NCBI GenBank assembly: GCA_030052745.1
Contig: JANBVO010000015.1
Location: forward strand, 62,001-126,000
DNA length: 64,000 nt
Direction: 5' to 3'
Source of the DNA: Pleurostoma richardsiae
Taxonomy: Eukaryota; Ascomycota; Sordariomycetes; Calosphaeriales; Pleurostomataceae
Within the stretch, counting starts at the first letter, position 1. Each line of letters starts with the position of its first letter. The position numbers and the translations under genes were made by a program. Under the pieces are notes generated by a model. The model searched no databases and had not been told where the DNA came from. It saw only the letters and a list, made by a program, of their open reading frames with translations. This document shows, piece by piece, positions 11,730 through 23,011 of this stretch.

Positions 11730-13091
11730 GTGCCGCCCATATTCGCTATCATCCTTGCCTTCAACCGCAGATTTCGAGGATCCGTCTCCATTCTCATCTC
11801 TTTCCGCCACTTCCCTCTCACTCGCACCGCCGCCTCGTTCCATTGGCCGGCGAGTGGAAATTCACAAGAGCCAAGCCGTGACGAAGTGCGCCACATGATG
11901 AACGCCGACAACAGTGTCAGTCCTCTTCAGGTTGAGACTTCGGCGGTGCTGGCGCGAGATCCCAGAACCGTAGCCTTCGCCTTCGATGTTGATGGTGTGC
12001 TCCTCAGGAGCAAGCAGCCTCTCCCCGGCGCCGCAGAGACCATCGCGACCCTCCAGCGACGTGGCATCCCTTTCATCTTCCTGACTAATGGCGGCGGCCT
12101 CACCGAAGCCGACCACGCCGCGCGCCTGGGGAGCCGCCTGTCGCTCGAGATCGACGAGGCCCAGTTCGTGCAGTCCCACTCGCCCTTTCGCGACCTTGTA
12201 CCACTATACCACGACAAGCTCGTCGTCGCGCTCGGTGGCCACGGCCAGCAGATCCGCCAGCTGGCCCACGCGTACGGGTTCAGACACGTCCTCACCTCCG
12301 CTGACATTGCCGCGTGTGAGGCCGACATGCACCCGTTCCCGGAGATGACCGAGGCACACCACAGCGAGCACGGTCGCCCGGGTGCTGTCCGTCTTGCCAA
12401 GAAGGAGACCGACGGCAGGGTCAAAGCCATCCTCGTCTTCTCGAGCCCGCGTGACTGGTGCCTGGACCTGCAGGTCATCAGCGACCTGCTGCTCTCGCGC
12501 GGCGGCGAGATTGGTACCCGCTCGCCCCTCAACGGGCGAGCCGACCTACCCAATGCGGGCTACCTGCAGGATGGTCAGCCCGAGCTATACTTCTGCAACC
12601 CGGACGTCGAGTGGGCGACGGCGTACGCGGCACCCCGTCTCGCCCAGGGCAGCTTCCGCATGGCGCTCGAGGGCGTCTGGGCTGGTGTGACCCGCGGCCA
12701 GAGCATCCTCAAGTACACTATCTGCGGGAAGCCCACCGGAACGACGTATCGCTGGGGGGAGAAGGCGCTGCGGGCATATCACGACAAGACCAGCACAGGT
12801 CCCCAGACAGGAGAGGGCGACAGCAGTACCATCCAGCCGGCGCCGAGAATCAGCACGGTGTACATGATCGGCGACAATCCGGCCAGCGATATCAGGGGGG
12901 CGAGCTCGTTCGTGTCGGAGGAGGGCCTGGACTGGAAGAGCGTGCTCGTCGAGACGGGTGTGTATCAGCCCGGAACGGTGCCGGATCCCGCCCCGACGTT
13001 GATGGCCAAGGACGTCAAGGAGGCCGTCATGCTGGCCTTGCAGCGAGAGGGTGTGCAGCTTGGCCCAGCTGTGCTGTGCCGAGGGCAGTGA
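11730..13091 (+). CDS. HAD-superfamily class IIA hydrolase, CECR5/YKR070W-like
   Basis: Uninterrupted frame. Reading from 11895 gives 398 aa; the in-frame ATG at 11730 would add a basic, hydrophobic leader (MPPIFAIILAFNRR...) that looks like a mitochondrial presequence. Yeast YKR070W is mitochondrial, so I keep the longer model as possible and the shorter as the alternative. HAD motifs are present in order: motif I FDVDGVLL (the two catalytic Asp), motif II FLTNGG, and motif IV MIGDNPASDI. The C2-type cap lies between motifs II and IV. These fit the CECR5/TIGR01456-type family of phosphatases of unknown physiological substrate. No intron is needed. Confidence 0.88.
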   Translation: MPPIFAIILAFNRRFRGSVSILISFRHFPLTRTAASFHWPASGNSQEPSRDEVRHMMNADNSVSPLQVETSAVLARDPRTVAFAFDVDGVLLRSKQPLPGAAETIATLQRRGIPFIFLTNGGGLTEADHAARLGSRLSLEIDEAQFVQSHSPFRDLVPLYHDKLVVALGGHGQQIRQLAHAYGFRHVLTSADIAACEADMHPFPEMTEAHHSEHGRPGAVRLAKKETDGRVKAILVFSSPRDWCLDLQVISDLLLSRGGEIGTRSPLNGRADLPNAGYLQDGQPELYFCNPDVEWATAYAAPRLAQGSFRMALEGVWAGVTRGQSILKYTICGKPTGTTYRWGEKALRAYHDKTSTGPQTGEGDSSTIQPAPRISTVYMIGDNPASDIRGASSFVSEEGLDWKSVLVETGVYQPGTVPDPAPTLMAKDVKEAVMLALQREGVQLGPAVLCRGQ

Positions 13092-14268
13092 TACCGGCGA
13101 AACACCAGGCTCGTGCTACAGCCACCGGTGCCGCCATGCACGCACAGAGGAGTATCTGCACTCGAGGGTCAGTCCGCCAGGGGCAGCTAAGGCACCGTAT
13201 TCGGGCGCGGGACAGGACATGGCCGGCTAAAAGGGTCTGGTGGTGGGATTGGGACCAGTTGCCGTTGTCATACGAGCATCCCCTCGCCCTTCTTCTTTTT
13301 TGGCGCCTCTGAAGTCACCCCGGCGGCGTTCTCGGCCACTCGCCAGCCACCGTCCTGCGTCTGGCGACTGCATGCGTCTATACATACAGACGGCCAACGG
13401 ATCAGGGGCCGGCCAAGGCAGCCCCGACCTCCGCGTACCCCGGAGGACCCAACACAGAGCAGCGGGGCAGGGGCGGGCAGGTACCTCGTTACCTCAGGTG
13501 CGCTTGTTGTAGCCGTAGGCTTTTGTTAGAGTCGCTACTTGTTGAAAAGGCCAGTATCTCTACGGAGTACCAACATCCCATCAAGTAACTCGCCAACTCG
13601 CAAAGTGTTAACGTTGCTCATCAGTTACCTGGTACCGCATAGTTCAATGTATACCTAAAATACTATGATGCTCTCTGTACCTACTCTTTAAGTTACACGT
13701 TACGGGGAACCCAGCCAACTGCGCGCCACAGCGGGCGCCACGGCGAGCGCCAATGCCGTCATACCGCCCCTCTCTCCGCATCCAGTGCAGATCATGGCCC
13801 TGTCTCACCCCATCCTCCGCCCAGAGACCTGCCTCAAGCGGGCAAGACTGTGGATGGCGCGATATCAGCACCTTATTGCGGGAGACCCTCCAGAAGCCCT
13901 CCCGTAGGAGGGTCCCGCCGGCCCCATCGGGTAGGGCGAAGCCTGTACTCTACATGTGCTGCAAGCCTGTCTTGTCAGCTGGTGGTGTGGTGTTGTTCAC
14001 GCCCGCCCGCCTAGGCGCCGCCCCCATATAATATCGCCAGGTGCGCGCGCACAAAGAGTCAGGCCAGCACCAGGACAGCACCGTCTCCTGCTGCAGCGCA
14101 ACGCTATCTATCCTCTATGTGCCTTAGGGGCCCTAAGTCAAGTCAAGTCACAAACGAGCACCTCGAGCACGCTTGGCAGGCAAGGCAAGCACCGCCAGAC
14201 CTACATCATCACGCCGGCAGCAGCAAAGACTAGCACGGACAGCAACAGCTGCATTGTGGAGACCCGAA
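13092..14268. promoter_or_regulatory. Intergenic region upstream of the MFS gene
   Basis: 1.2 kb with no recognisable gene. It should hold the 3' end of the HAD-type transcript and the promoter of the MFS transporter. A short direct repeat of AAGTC (CAAGTCAAGTCAAGTC) occurs near 14134-14150. Confidence 0.45.
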
Positions 14269-16094
14269 ATGGGCACTATGGCGGCGGACCCGGAGACCGG
14301 TAAGGGTGAGCTGGTCGCGGAGACGTCGGGCCTACCCACCGACTACGGCGCCGGAGGGAGAAGCCCGGATAATGGGCCTACGGGCCTCGACGTCGAGGAC
14401 GCGGCCATCATCCCCAAGGGCTCCATCGATCCAGTCTACGAAGCCAAGGCGAGGGTGCTGAACCGAGCGGTACGTGAACCCCCTTTTACCTCTGGATCCC
14501 GCCCCTGTTCTTGTTCCTTCTACTGCCATTGTTTTATTCTTCCTGTGTCCTCCCTCCTCTTTCCCCCCACACACCCCTTTTTCATCCGGCACGACGGCAT
14601 GGCTGACCGAAGCGGGTGCCGCCCGCCGCAGATCCAGGACATCGGCATGGGATGGTACCAATGGCAGCTGTTCGTGGTCGTGGGCTTCGGCTGGGCCAGC
14701 GACAACCTGTGGCCAATCGTCACGTCGCTCATCTTCACGCCCGTCGCCAACGAGTTCGGCCCCAAGCACCCGCCGTTCCTGACGCTCGCCCAGAACATCG
14801 GCCTCCTAGCCGGCGCTATGTTCTGGGGCTTCGGCTGCGACATCTTCGGCCGCAAGTGGGCCTTCAACTCGACGCTCGGCCTGGCCGCCGTCTGGGGCAT
14901 GGTGGCCGCTGGGGCCCCCAATTTCGCCGCCATCGGCGTCTTCGCTGCCCTCTGGTCCTTTGGCGTCGGCGGTAACCTGCCCGTCGACTCGGCCATCTTC
15001 CTCGAGTTCCTGCCCGCCAGCCACCAATTCCTCCTCACCGTGCTGTCGATCGACTGGGCCATAGCCCAGGTTATTGCCACCCTCGTTGCTTGGCCGCTGC
15101 TGGGCAACCTCACCTGCCAGCAGGATACTGCGTGTACCCGCTCTGGCAACATGGGCTGGCGCTACTTCGTCATTGTCATGGGTGGTATTACCCTCATCAT
15201 GTTCTTCATCCGCTTCGTGCTCTTCACCATCTACGAGTCGCCCAAGTACCTCATGGGCAAGGGCCGTGACGACGATGCCGTCCGCGTTGTCCACGAGGTC
15301 GCGCGGCGCAACGGCAAGGTGTCTGGCCTGACAGTCGAGCACCTCAAGGCCTGCGAACCTGACGGCTACGTCCAGCGCACCGATGCCGCCGCCGCCCTAA
15401 AGCGCCGCCTCGAGCAAGTAGACCTCAGCCATATCCGCGTGCTCTTCCACACGACCCGTCTGGCCCTGTCCACGTCTCTGATCATGATCGTCTGGGCCTT
15501 CATCGGCCTGGCCTACCCCCTGTACAACGCCTTCCTCCCCTACATTCAAGCGACGAGGGGTGCCGACTTTGGCGACGGCTCGACGTACCTGACCTATCGG
15601 AACTCCCTCATCATCGCCGTTCTCGGCGTCCCCGGGGCGTTGCTGGGCGGCTGGATGGTTGAGCTGCCACGCTTCGGCAGGAAGGGCACCCTGTCGCTGT
15701 CCACCGTACTGACCGGTGTCTTCTTGTACGGCTCCACTACCGCCCTCAACTCAGAGTCCCTCCTGGGGTGGAACTGCGCCTTCAGCTTCACGAGCAACAT
15801 CATGTACGCTGTCCTCTACAGCTTCACTCCCGAGCTGTTCCCCACCCCGCAAAGAGGAACCGGGAATGCCCTGACAGCGACCTGCAATCGCGTGTTCGGA
15901 ATCATGGCTGTAAGTGACCCTTCTAGGCCGGACTAGGGAGGTCGTCGTCTGACAAATGCTTGCAGCCCATCATAGCCATGTTTGCAAATCTCGAGACCGC
16001 GGCTCCCGTGTACACAAGCGGAGCTCTGTTCATAGCTGCTGGACTCCTTGTTCTGATTTTGCCGTTCGAGTCTCGCGGCAAGGCCGCCTTGTGA
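14269..16094 (+). CDS. MFS transporter (sugar-porter/SV2-like subgroup)
   Basis: Three exons, 14269-14469, 14632-15909 and 15966-16094, give 535 aa. The first intron is 162 nt, a multiple of three without a stop, so the unspliced frame stays open; splicing it joins VLNRA to IQDIGMGWYQWQ, the start of the first membrane helix. About 12 hydrophobic helices are visible. MFS signatures: GFGCDIFGRKWAF in the 2-3 loop (the G-x-x-x-D-x-x-G-R-k motif), an acidic DSAIFLEF segment in helix 4, and FTPELFPTPQRGTGNAL before the last helices, typical of the SV2/SVOP and organic-ion branch. Substrate cannot be told. An in-frame ATG at 14278 is an alternative start. Confidence 0.9.
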
Positions 16095-16999
16095 GGACAA
16101 AGAAGATATGGGTCTTCCAGGCTCTTGCGCAGGGGTGGGCGTGGTATGCCAAATACATGCATTGTCAAGGTGATTTGGCTAGCACGACCGAGACTGTTGG
16201 CGACTCTGGATTCTGGATAAAACACTGCAACCTGCTACTGTCCTTCGGCTTTGCTCCGCTATCTAGTCTTTGTCATGGCTCCTCTCTGTACTGCCTCGTC
16301 TTGCCGAGGTCTCTGCTACTGTGAGAACCGCCGAGGACCTCCTGCGATGCATTATGTTCTAGTAAGTGTCTTGCCCTGAGCCTCGCCGTGATTCTACCCG
16401 CAGGAACAGCCACATGAGGGAGGGATGACTCGAGGAAAGACTGACAAGGCGGCTCATTGACCTCTTTGGGAGAGTCTTCGGGATGGTAAGTGCTGAGGGG
16501 TGACCACCATCACTGAGCGCCGCTCTGGAGATGACGTGGATCCTGGGAGGACATCCCGAGACAGTTGGCATCTGCGTGGACGCTCTGTAGGCGCATGCAG
16601 CCTGCCTCGCCCACTACTCTGTACATCGGCAGCCGTCTATATAAGTCAAACAGCGTGGCAGCGCATGAAAGCTACGTTACCTATAGAGACGAACAGACGT
16701 GCCATCTCATTCTCTCCGGAATGGCTGAAGGAGAAGGCCACGGCAATAACAGCAATGAAAAGAGGGCGTTCTGTAGGCCCCTAGACTGTAGCGCCATGCT
16801 ATTCCAAGCAATGATCTCTGGCAGATGGGTATCTTTGTGTATAGGCAACTACTGGATTGGGTCTTCCCTGGAAAAGAAGTCCTTACAACACACGCCCCGT
16901 TAATCTCTCAAGTACCCTGCTAATACTGTTCCGAGCGAGAGACGTAAGTAGCATACTGCAGATAGATGCCGTAACTGGAAATTGCTTATTTTGCCCTGG
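16095..16999. other. Intergenic region between convergent genes
   Basis: About 0.9 kb between the 3' ends of the MFS gene (plus) and the rhodopsin-domain gene (minus). No frame resembles a known protein, and no repeat or RNA gene was seen. Confidence 0.5.
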
Positions 17000-18660
17000 T
17001 TACAGCGGCCCCGGTCGCCTCGTTGAGACTTTTGCGGCTGCAGAACTTTCCGACGTGATCATCACAGACCTTGTGACCTGAATCGAGAGGCGCAAATGGG
17101 CTGGAGGAGGCACTTCAACATCCCGCGCCTCGGGATGCTGCTCCTGTTCGTGGCTGGATGCAGAGAGGCTCTCGGGTTTCTGCGCCTCAACATCCGATGC
17201 TATCACATCAAACTCAAGGTGTTGTGCCCCAGGCTTGAAGAGAGGGTGTGCGAGCCCGCCAGATGCTTTTCTCCGATCCTGCATGGCCAACCTCCCGCCC
17301 TGCGCCCGCCGCCCAGCAGGACTCCGTATACGTGACCACCTGGACACGGCCGTCGATGATCTCGGCTCCACGGAGGAACTGCCGTAGCGCGTGTACCGCC
17401 TAAGATACGATGCTGGGGTCAGGAGGCGTGGGAAATAGCCCGTGACAAATGGCTTCAGCGTCATGATGCAAGCGCAGGAGATGGCCGCGTTCACCTCAAC
17501 CACCGTCCAGTATGTCAGGAACGCCCCGGAGTAGCTGGGGTCCATGGTGGGCCGCGTGAAGATCTTAACAAGCTCGACGAGGCGGAGAATCGAGACGAGA
17601 CACACGCTGTGGAAGATTGAACCGCTCTGGTTAGCTAGCCACTGGTTCGAGGGAAGCACGGAGACATAAGGTAGCGTGGGGATTGGAGAACTCACAACAA
17701 GCCCAGAGCAAAGACACCCACAAGGACGTACTTCTGCCGTCGGGGCAGGTTCAGCCGGGAAAGGACCGGCATTGGTAGTGCGACGATCAAGATGTCGGTG
17801 CCGATATGCAGCCCAGAATTGGCCCACCAAGTGCTTGGGGGATGGCAGTAGACGTGTTCCGTGGAGAACAGTTGCCAGTTCCAGAAGGCTTCCAGGGGCA
17901 CGCACGACGTGCAGACGGAGACCGCCATCCAAATGCCAAGAATGATGACGGCTGCAAGCACAGCCTGGATGGCACGGCGGGCCCAGTTGTAGGTGAAGAT
18001 CCTGAGGTAGAGCAGCAGGATCGAGACCTTTGTGAAGTTCAGACTCAAGCCATAGAAAAGGATGCCGTACCAAGCTGCCTATACCCGTCAGACGCACCAG
18101 TCAGCACTGAAGAACGCTTCCGGAAGACAGGAACAGGGCTGTTACCCTCTCCATGGGAACGATCTGTTTCGGGTCCAACTGCCACACGTGCTTGCCTTCT
18201 CCTCGAGCGGTTTCTGTTTGCTGTTAGCCGAGAGGGTTGTCGCAGCCGGGCCATGGAGAGCTCTGGCATGGACGCACGCTCAATTGCGCTGGCTGTGACG
18301 CCCCCTGCGAATAGCTGATATATTGTTAGACAGCGAGTCCTGGCTCAGGAGTGTGAGAGGAAGGGAGGGGAGGGGTCGAATTAGTACCAAGGAGGGAATG
18401 ATGAACCAGTCAGAGGGACCGAGGACGTGGATCATGTGGCCGCGTGTGTAAAAGCGCAAGGCAACAAACACCAGGGCAATGAGCCAGGCTATGCCCACAC
18501 AGACGATTATGTTCACCTGCAGCGGCCGTCTATCATCCAGCGGAAGGGGGCCCCAAATCGTCATGTTCGGAAAAACAGTGCTGGAGTCTGCAGGAGACGC
18601 TGAGGCCTGCGAAACCGTGAGGATTGCGCTGCTGCTGGAGCTCATAATGTCTGTCGCCAT
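17000..18660 (-). CDS. Fungal rhodopsin-domain (PTH11-like) membrane protein
   Basis: Five exons on the minus strand: 18660-18388, 18314-18278, 18213-18146, 18078-17696 and 17606-17000, giving 455 aa. Splicing restores the family pattern: a first helix (VNIIVCVGIAWLIALVFVAL), SDWFIIPSL, the GEGKHVWQLDP block, then SLNFTKVSILLLYLRIF. About seven membrane helices lie in residues 45-300, with a Cys-containing extracellular loop and a long polar cytoplasmic tail. The family (Fung_rhodopsin, integral membrane PTH11-like) includes candidate G-protein-coupled receptors; function of most members is unknown. Exon 2 is only 37 nt. The first intron ends just before LFAGGVTASAIE, and the 64-nt second intron has a CTAAC branch point. 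The tail beyond residue 300 is not conserved enough to interpret. Confidence 0.87.
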
Positions 18661-19514
18661 GTGGTAAGATAGATACCAGGGCAGTCCTAACGACGGCGGA
18701 TGGAGAGAAGCATCGCATGTCTGTGCTGGCATCGAGCAAGGGATGATTGTGCACTTAATATGTGTCGCCCCGTGTCACCGCGGTTGCTCCGCAATTGGGG
18801 CTGCCATATTCCGGGAAGGGCCATCCCGTCCCAAGTGTGTCTGGGGAAGCAGGGTCACTTCTCCTGTCAAGCCAAGACCAGTTACTGGATACAACAGCAG
18901 CGGTGTTTGACATGTCTGTGGCTCCGCTCCTGTCCCGGGTTTGGTTGAGCAGCATTGGTCCGGCAGATCTGAATGGGCGATGCATTGGCGGCTGAATGCG
19001 AGCTGCAGACTGCAGGGTGTGTCTCGCAGGGGCCTTTGGCCTCTTTGGGGACTCTTCGGAGCTGCGCGAGGCGAGCCCTGAGGGGAGTCGCAGAACAAGC
19101 ACGGATATATGAGAGGAGAAATAATGGCACGCCGAGCGGTGATTCGCCCAATATAAGGAGGTGAACAGCCGAGGGAGGGCGGCAGGGCCTCCTGGACGCC
19201 TGCACCATGTACAAACCCCGCTTACCCCAAGGTCCGGGAGGGGACTCATGACGTGACAACTGCCGGCACGCCTGCATATGCAGGATTCCAGGATAGCTGA
19301 GTCGGAGCCGGTGACTCCCTCACTGCGTAGACTGATCCCGTTGAGGAGGCCGGTCAAGGGTCGCGGCCGCGGAAGGGCTCGAAGACACAGGAACCGGTCG
19401 ATGTGAGTTGTCCGGGTCCTGGCTTGCGGAGTGAGCATGATAGCCGGGCTTGTAGGAACTTGCTGAGCCTCAGTCTTCGCTCACAGGAGTATCAGAACGC
19501 CTGGTGGCGGAAGT
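18661..19514. promoter_or_regulatory. Upstream region of the rhodopsin-domain gene
   Basis: About 850 bp without a recognised gene, between the start of the rhodopsin-domain gene and the end of the next minus-strand gene. It should contain the promoter of the former and the 3' UTR of the latter. Confidence 0.45.
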
Positions 19515-21838
19515 CTAATGCTCCCAAACAGTGCTCTCAGCCAAGTATGCCATCAGCCCCTCCAGGTCAGGGGTTGTGATGCCAGCTAACTCCCCATCAT
19601 CCTGCGGCGCCTCCTGCACAAGGAGGCCCTCTAGCATGGCGACACCTCTTCGGCTGCTGAAATCGTGATCCAGCAGCTTGAGTGCAGATAGAGTATTGTG
19701 GAGCAGGTCCAAGGATGCTGGGTCGACGGAGGTGTCGTTTTTGATCCCATAGATCCAGTCTAGGTATATGACAATGGCTGCACCCACGGTAAAGGTCGGC
19801 ACAATCCAGAGGTTCACCACATCTGATGTCTTGACGCGGTGGAACTCATTTAGGATCGTCATCGCCGCAGACACGCACGTCCGCCTCGTGAAGCCGTAAG
19901 TCACAGGATCTTGGAAGCTTTTGATCAGGAACGACCGGTGGATCAGGATGATCTGCATAGAGGAAGGGGTGAGCAATCATGTTAAGCAAAATGGTGCAGA
20001 TTAAAGAGTGGCAGGATTCAAAGGAGGCTCAATTGACCTTGTCCGCGGCACTGATGGTGAGTGCAGTCCTCGCCCAGGGGACCCAAGAAGGCCACCGCGG
20101 GTCTTCTGCAGTTCCTGGCTTGAGGAATGGGGGAAGCTCTGACACCAGATTCCTCATTAGTGAGTCTACGTACTGGACATGCTTATACTGGGATTCTCTG
20201 GTCGAGCTGGGAGACCGGAGCCCGTCGATTAGGAGGGGCATGAGGCGGGCCACTGTGACTCAAGGTCAGCCATCACATTGCACACAGTCCAGAGACCTGA
20301 GATGCTGGTGGGCGCACTCTTTGCCAAAGCGATACAGTATGAAGACACAGTTGGCACCTCCAAAGGCCTCTCGATCACGTCCGAGTCGTGGCAGTTGGTC
20401 GGGAGAGGAGTGCTGAAGTGCTCGGGGTTGACTCCTGAATGTAGAGCCAGAATGCGTGAGCCTTCAGCGCATACACATACCTCAGGAAAGAGAGACATGA
20501 TAGTTTCGCACCGTATGATCCAGCCATGGGCACAAGGAAGTAGTCCTGCACCAGGAGCTGCCACCATATCCTCCTGGTAACTTCTTCTGCGACGCGTCGA
20601 GAGAACCTCGGCTCTGACACAGTTTGGTAAGACATCTCAGCATCATGAGCAGAGAGCGGCTGCTTCCTCTGCTCAGCCAATCCAAGGCACTGCGCGATCC
20701 GCAAGCAGGAGTTGAGGAGCACCATGTGCCGCACGCCGTGTCCCAACGGATGCGCCACCATGCTGGATATGATGACGGCCTGGATGCTGTGCACTACCAA
20801 TCACAAGTTAGTCTTACCCAGGAGGCAATGCCACACGGCCCTTGCGCGGGTAGGAGACGCACTAGAATGCTTGGCCATGAACTCGGTCTCCCAGAGAGAC
20901 CGGACCATCTGCTCATGCCACAGCGCCGCCTGGCTCCTCATGTTGCCTGTGCGGGAGTCAGCCTCTGCTCGTGTTGCCCTTGTCGCACATCGCTCTGCTG
21001 ACTGACCTTGCCCAAAGACAGGTTCACTCAGCGCTTGCGGAAAGTTCCACGCGGCTGCCTGCCATACTGTCAACACCATCTTTCCCGGTTCGGTTGTATT
21101 GCGTTCGGGAGACACGTACCCCGAGCACAGATAGATAGAGGCTAATCCACTGGGCGCCGACCACGTCACCAGTCGCCCAATACTGTTCACACTGGCGCAG
21201 AAACTCGGGCGAATGTATGACGTTGTGGTGCCAGTTCAGATTGTCGAGATAGTACTGCACAAGATGCCGGGCCCGAAGGGCCTCCGGGAGCTGACCAGAC
21301 CATGCCGATAATATCAATTTAGGCTCGGGCGCGCCATTTCTGCCGCAGTCGGTGGGGTCAGGATAACCTCTTCCCAGGCGCATCAGAGTCATTGCAGTGT
21401 CGAACGCGTCATCCACCTGGTCGTTTAGAACGTCGCTGAAGCCCTTGATCTCGGGCTGCTCGCCGCGAGACTGGGGAGGCTCCTGGCCGGTCTCGAGCAC
21501 GCTTAGGCGCCTTGTGACCAACCCCAGGGCATCCTGCTGTGCCGTTGCGGGCGAAGAAGCCAGAACAGACTGGAGCTGGCGGAGGAATGATATTTCCTGC
21601 CTGCTCTTCGTCTGCCTCGTGCTGAGAGACACTCTTTCGACAGTGCAGCTGTGCTCCGAGCCCTGTTTGACGCATTGCCGGCAGGGCACTGCTCTGTCGC
21701 AGCGGACCTTGCGCCGTCGGCATTCTGTAGGCGCCTCAGAGACTGCACATCAAAGGAGACAGGCATAGTGGAGTGGGCAGGGGCGTTCTCACCTGTGCAG
21801 GAAAGCGCTGCGCGCTGGGAGATCCTTGTGCTTGCCAT
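19515..21838 (-). CDS. Zn2Cys6 transcription factor with fungal-specific TF domain
   Basis: Eight exons: 21838-21793, 21724-21120, 21058-21007, 20946-20863, 20793-20512, 20434-20297, 20252-20038 and 19952-19515, giving 619 aa. The first splice joins SCT to ECRRRKVRC and completes a zinc cluster with Cys14, 17, 24, 30, 33 and 42 (spacing 2-6-5-2-8). A fungal-specific transcription-factor domain follows (ARHLVQYYLDNLNWHH, later RIWWQLLVQDYFLVPMAGSY and NPEHFSTPLPTNCHD). The protein is expected to be nuclear and bind CGG-type half sites. The fourth intron has a clear ACTAAC branch point. Its targets are unknown; the NCS1 permease gene lies upstream on the same strand, so a local regulatory role is possible but only inferred. 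Confidence 0.88.
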
Positions 21839-23011
21839 TGCATCTCAGTCTCGGCATCGACCAGAAACGGAGTCCCGAGTCCGGAAGCCAGCACGTCACT
21901 TGCCCCACGGAACGGGATCTCGCTGCAGCCCCTGCGGCGGCAAGGAGTGTACGATAATGTTATGCGTGGGAGGCACAGGTGGTGGATAGGTCGGTAGGTA
22001 AGTAAGGTATCTAAGATACCTCCTGGTACCTAGGTTGGTAGTAAGTAAGGTAAGTACCTACTCTCATGAAGGGAGGATGTTAAGGAGGGACTGAAACGGG
22101 GCTGGCTTTTGCAGGGCTCTAGTCGACTGCCGATGCCGGCACGTAGGCGACACCTACCTACCTACCTAAGGTAAAGTACCTAGGATTGCGCAGCTGGCAG
22201 CATTGTTTAACAAAACACACCTACCTAGGTACCTAAGGTACCTACCCACCTAGACGACGTAATGTATACAATCATGAGGCTCGTAGCTGGTTTATCCCTA
22301 TGAAAAAGTACTATCTTTACTGTCCCAAAGGAAGGCTTTGATTAAGCACCTAGGCAATTACACAGTAGATACCTATTTCATTACTTAAGGTACGTATCTA
22401 CATAGCACTACAACCACCCTACAGAGCACATCCACACGGCATTACAAGGCAGTGAACGGAAGAGCTTCACAACCAGACCATTTCCGCACCTTAGATCTGC
22501 CAGTCAGTTTGATCTACCTAAATCTACACCTACTTACCTACCTACCTACCTACCTACCTACCTACCTACCTACCTACCTCCCTACCTGCTAATCCGACAA
22601 GTGCCGGCAAGAACAGTACCTTAGTTGCCGCAAGGGCCGGAGATATTTCGCCGTGTCAGGCTCTGTCTCTGCTACAGTGCCTCAATCAGGTATAATTCGG
22701 TATCTTGGAGTTGGCCAGCTTTTGGGAACCTGCAAGAGCTGAGAGCTGGGGTGACGCAAGTGGCTAAGGTAATTATAGACTAGCAGCGTCTTCAGCGCTG
22801 TTTGCGACTGTTCATTGTAGTTATCGGGAAACGCTCAACATGCGCTAGCTGTAGCCAGACCTATTCATCCTCTGGCGCGACCCCTGAGCGGAACCGTCTG
22901 ACGGAAATGTACAACAGACTCTACACATGTCTAATCTAGCGAGTATATAGAAGTAGGAAATAACACGGCGCAACTCTCTTCAGTCGACGACAAGGGCGCT
23001 GACCACCATAT
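21839..23011. other. CCTA/TAGG-rich intergenic region
   Basis: 1.2 kb with no gene. It is dominated by CCTA/TAGG tetranucleotide tracts, includes an exact TACCTAGGTA palindrome (22222-22231) and a pure tetranucleotide array at 22535-22578. It separates the Zn2Cys6 gene promoter from the 3' end of the NCS1 permease gene. Confidence 0.6.
22535..22578. repeat. (TACC)n microsatellite, 11 units
   Basis: Eleven uninterrupted TACC units, with imperfect CCTA units on both sides. It is the longest pure run of a tetranucleotide that recurs in many spacers of this window. Confidence 0.9.

Noticed and set aside
12458-13312. 284-codon plus-strand frame overlapping the HAD-type gene
   Set aside because: It is the shadow of the real gene in another frame; the HAD motifs lie only in the other frame.
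20770-20870. A 24-nt intron in the first Zn2Cys6 gene (GTAAGACTAAC to TAG)
   Set aside because: Too short for a spliceosomal intron. A 69-nt intron with donor GTGCGT and the same ACTAAC branch point keeps frame and rebuilds the domain.
22535-22578. Telomeric repeat
   Set aside because: The unit is the tetranucleotide TACC, not TTAGGG/CCCTAA, and it is flanked by genes on both sides.
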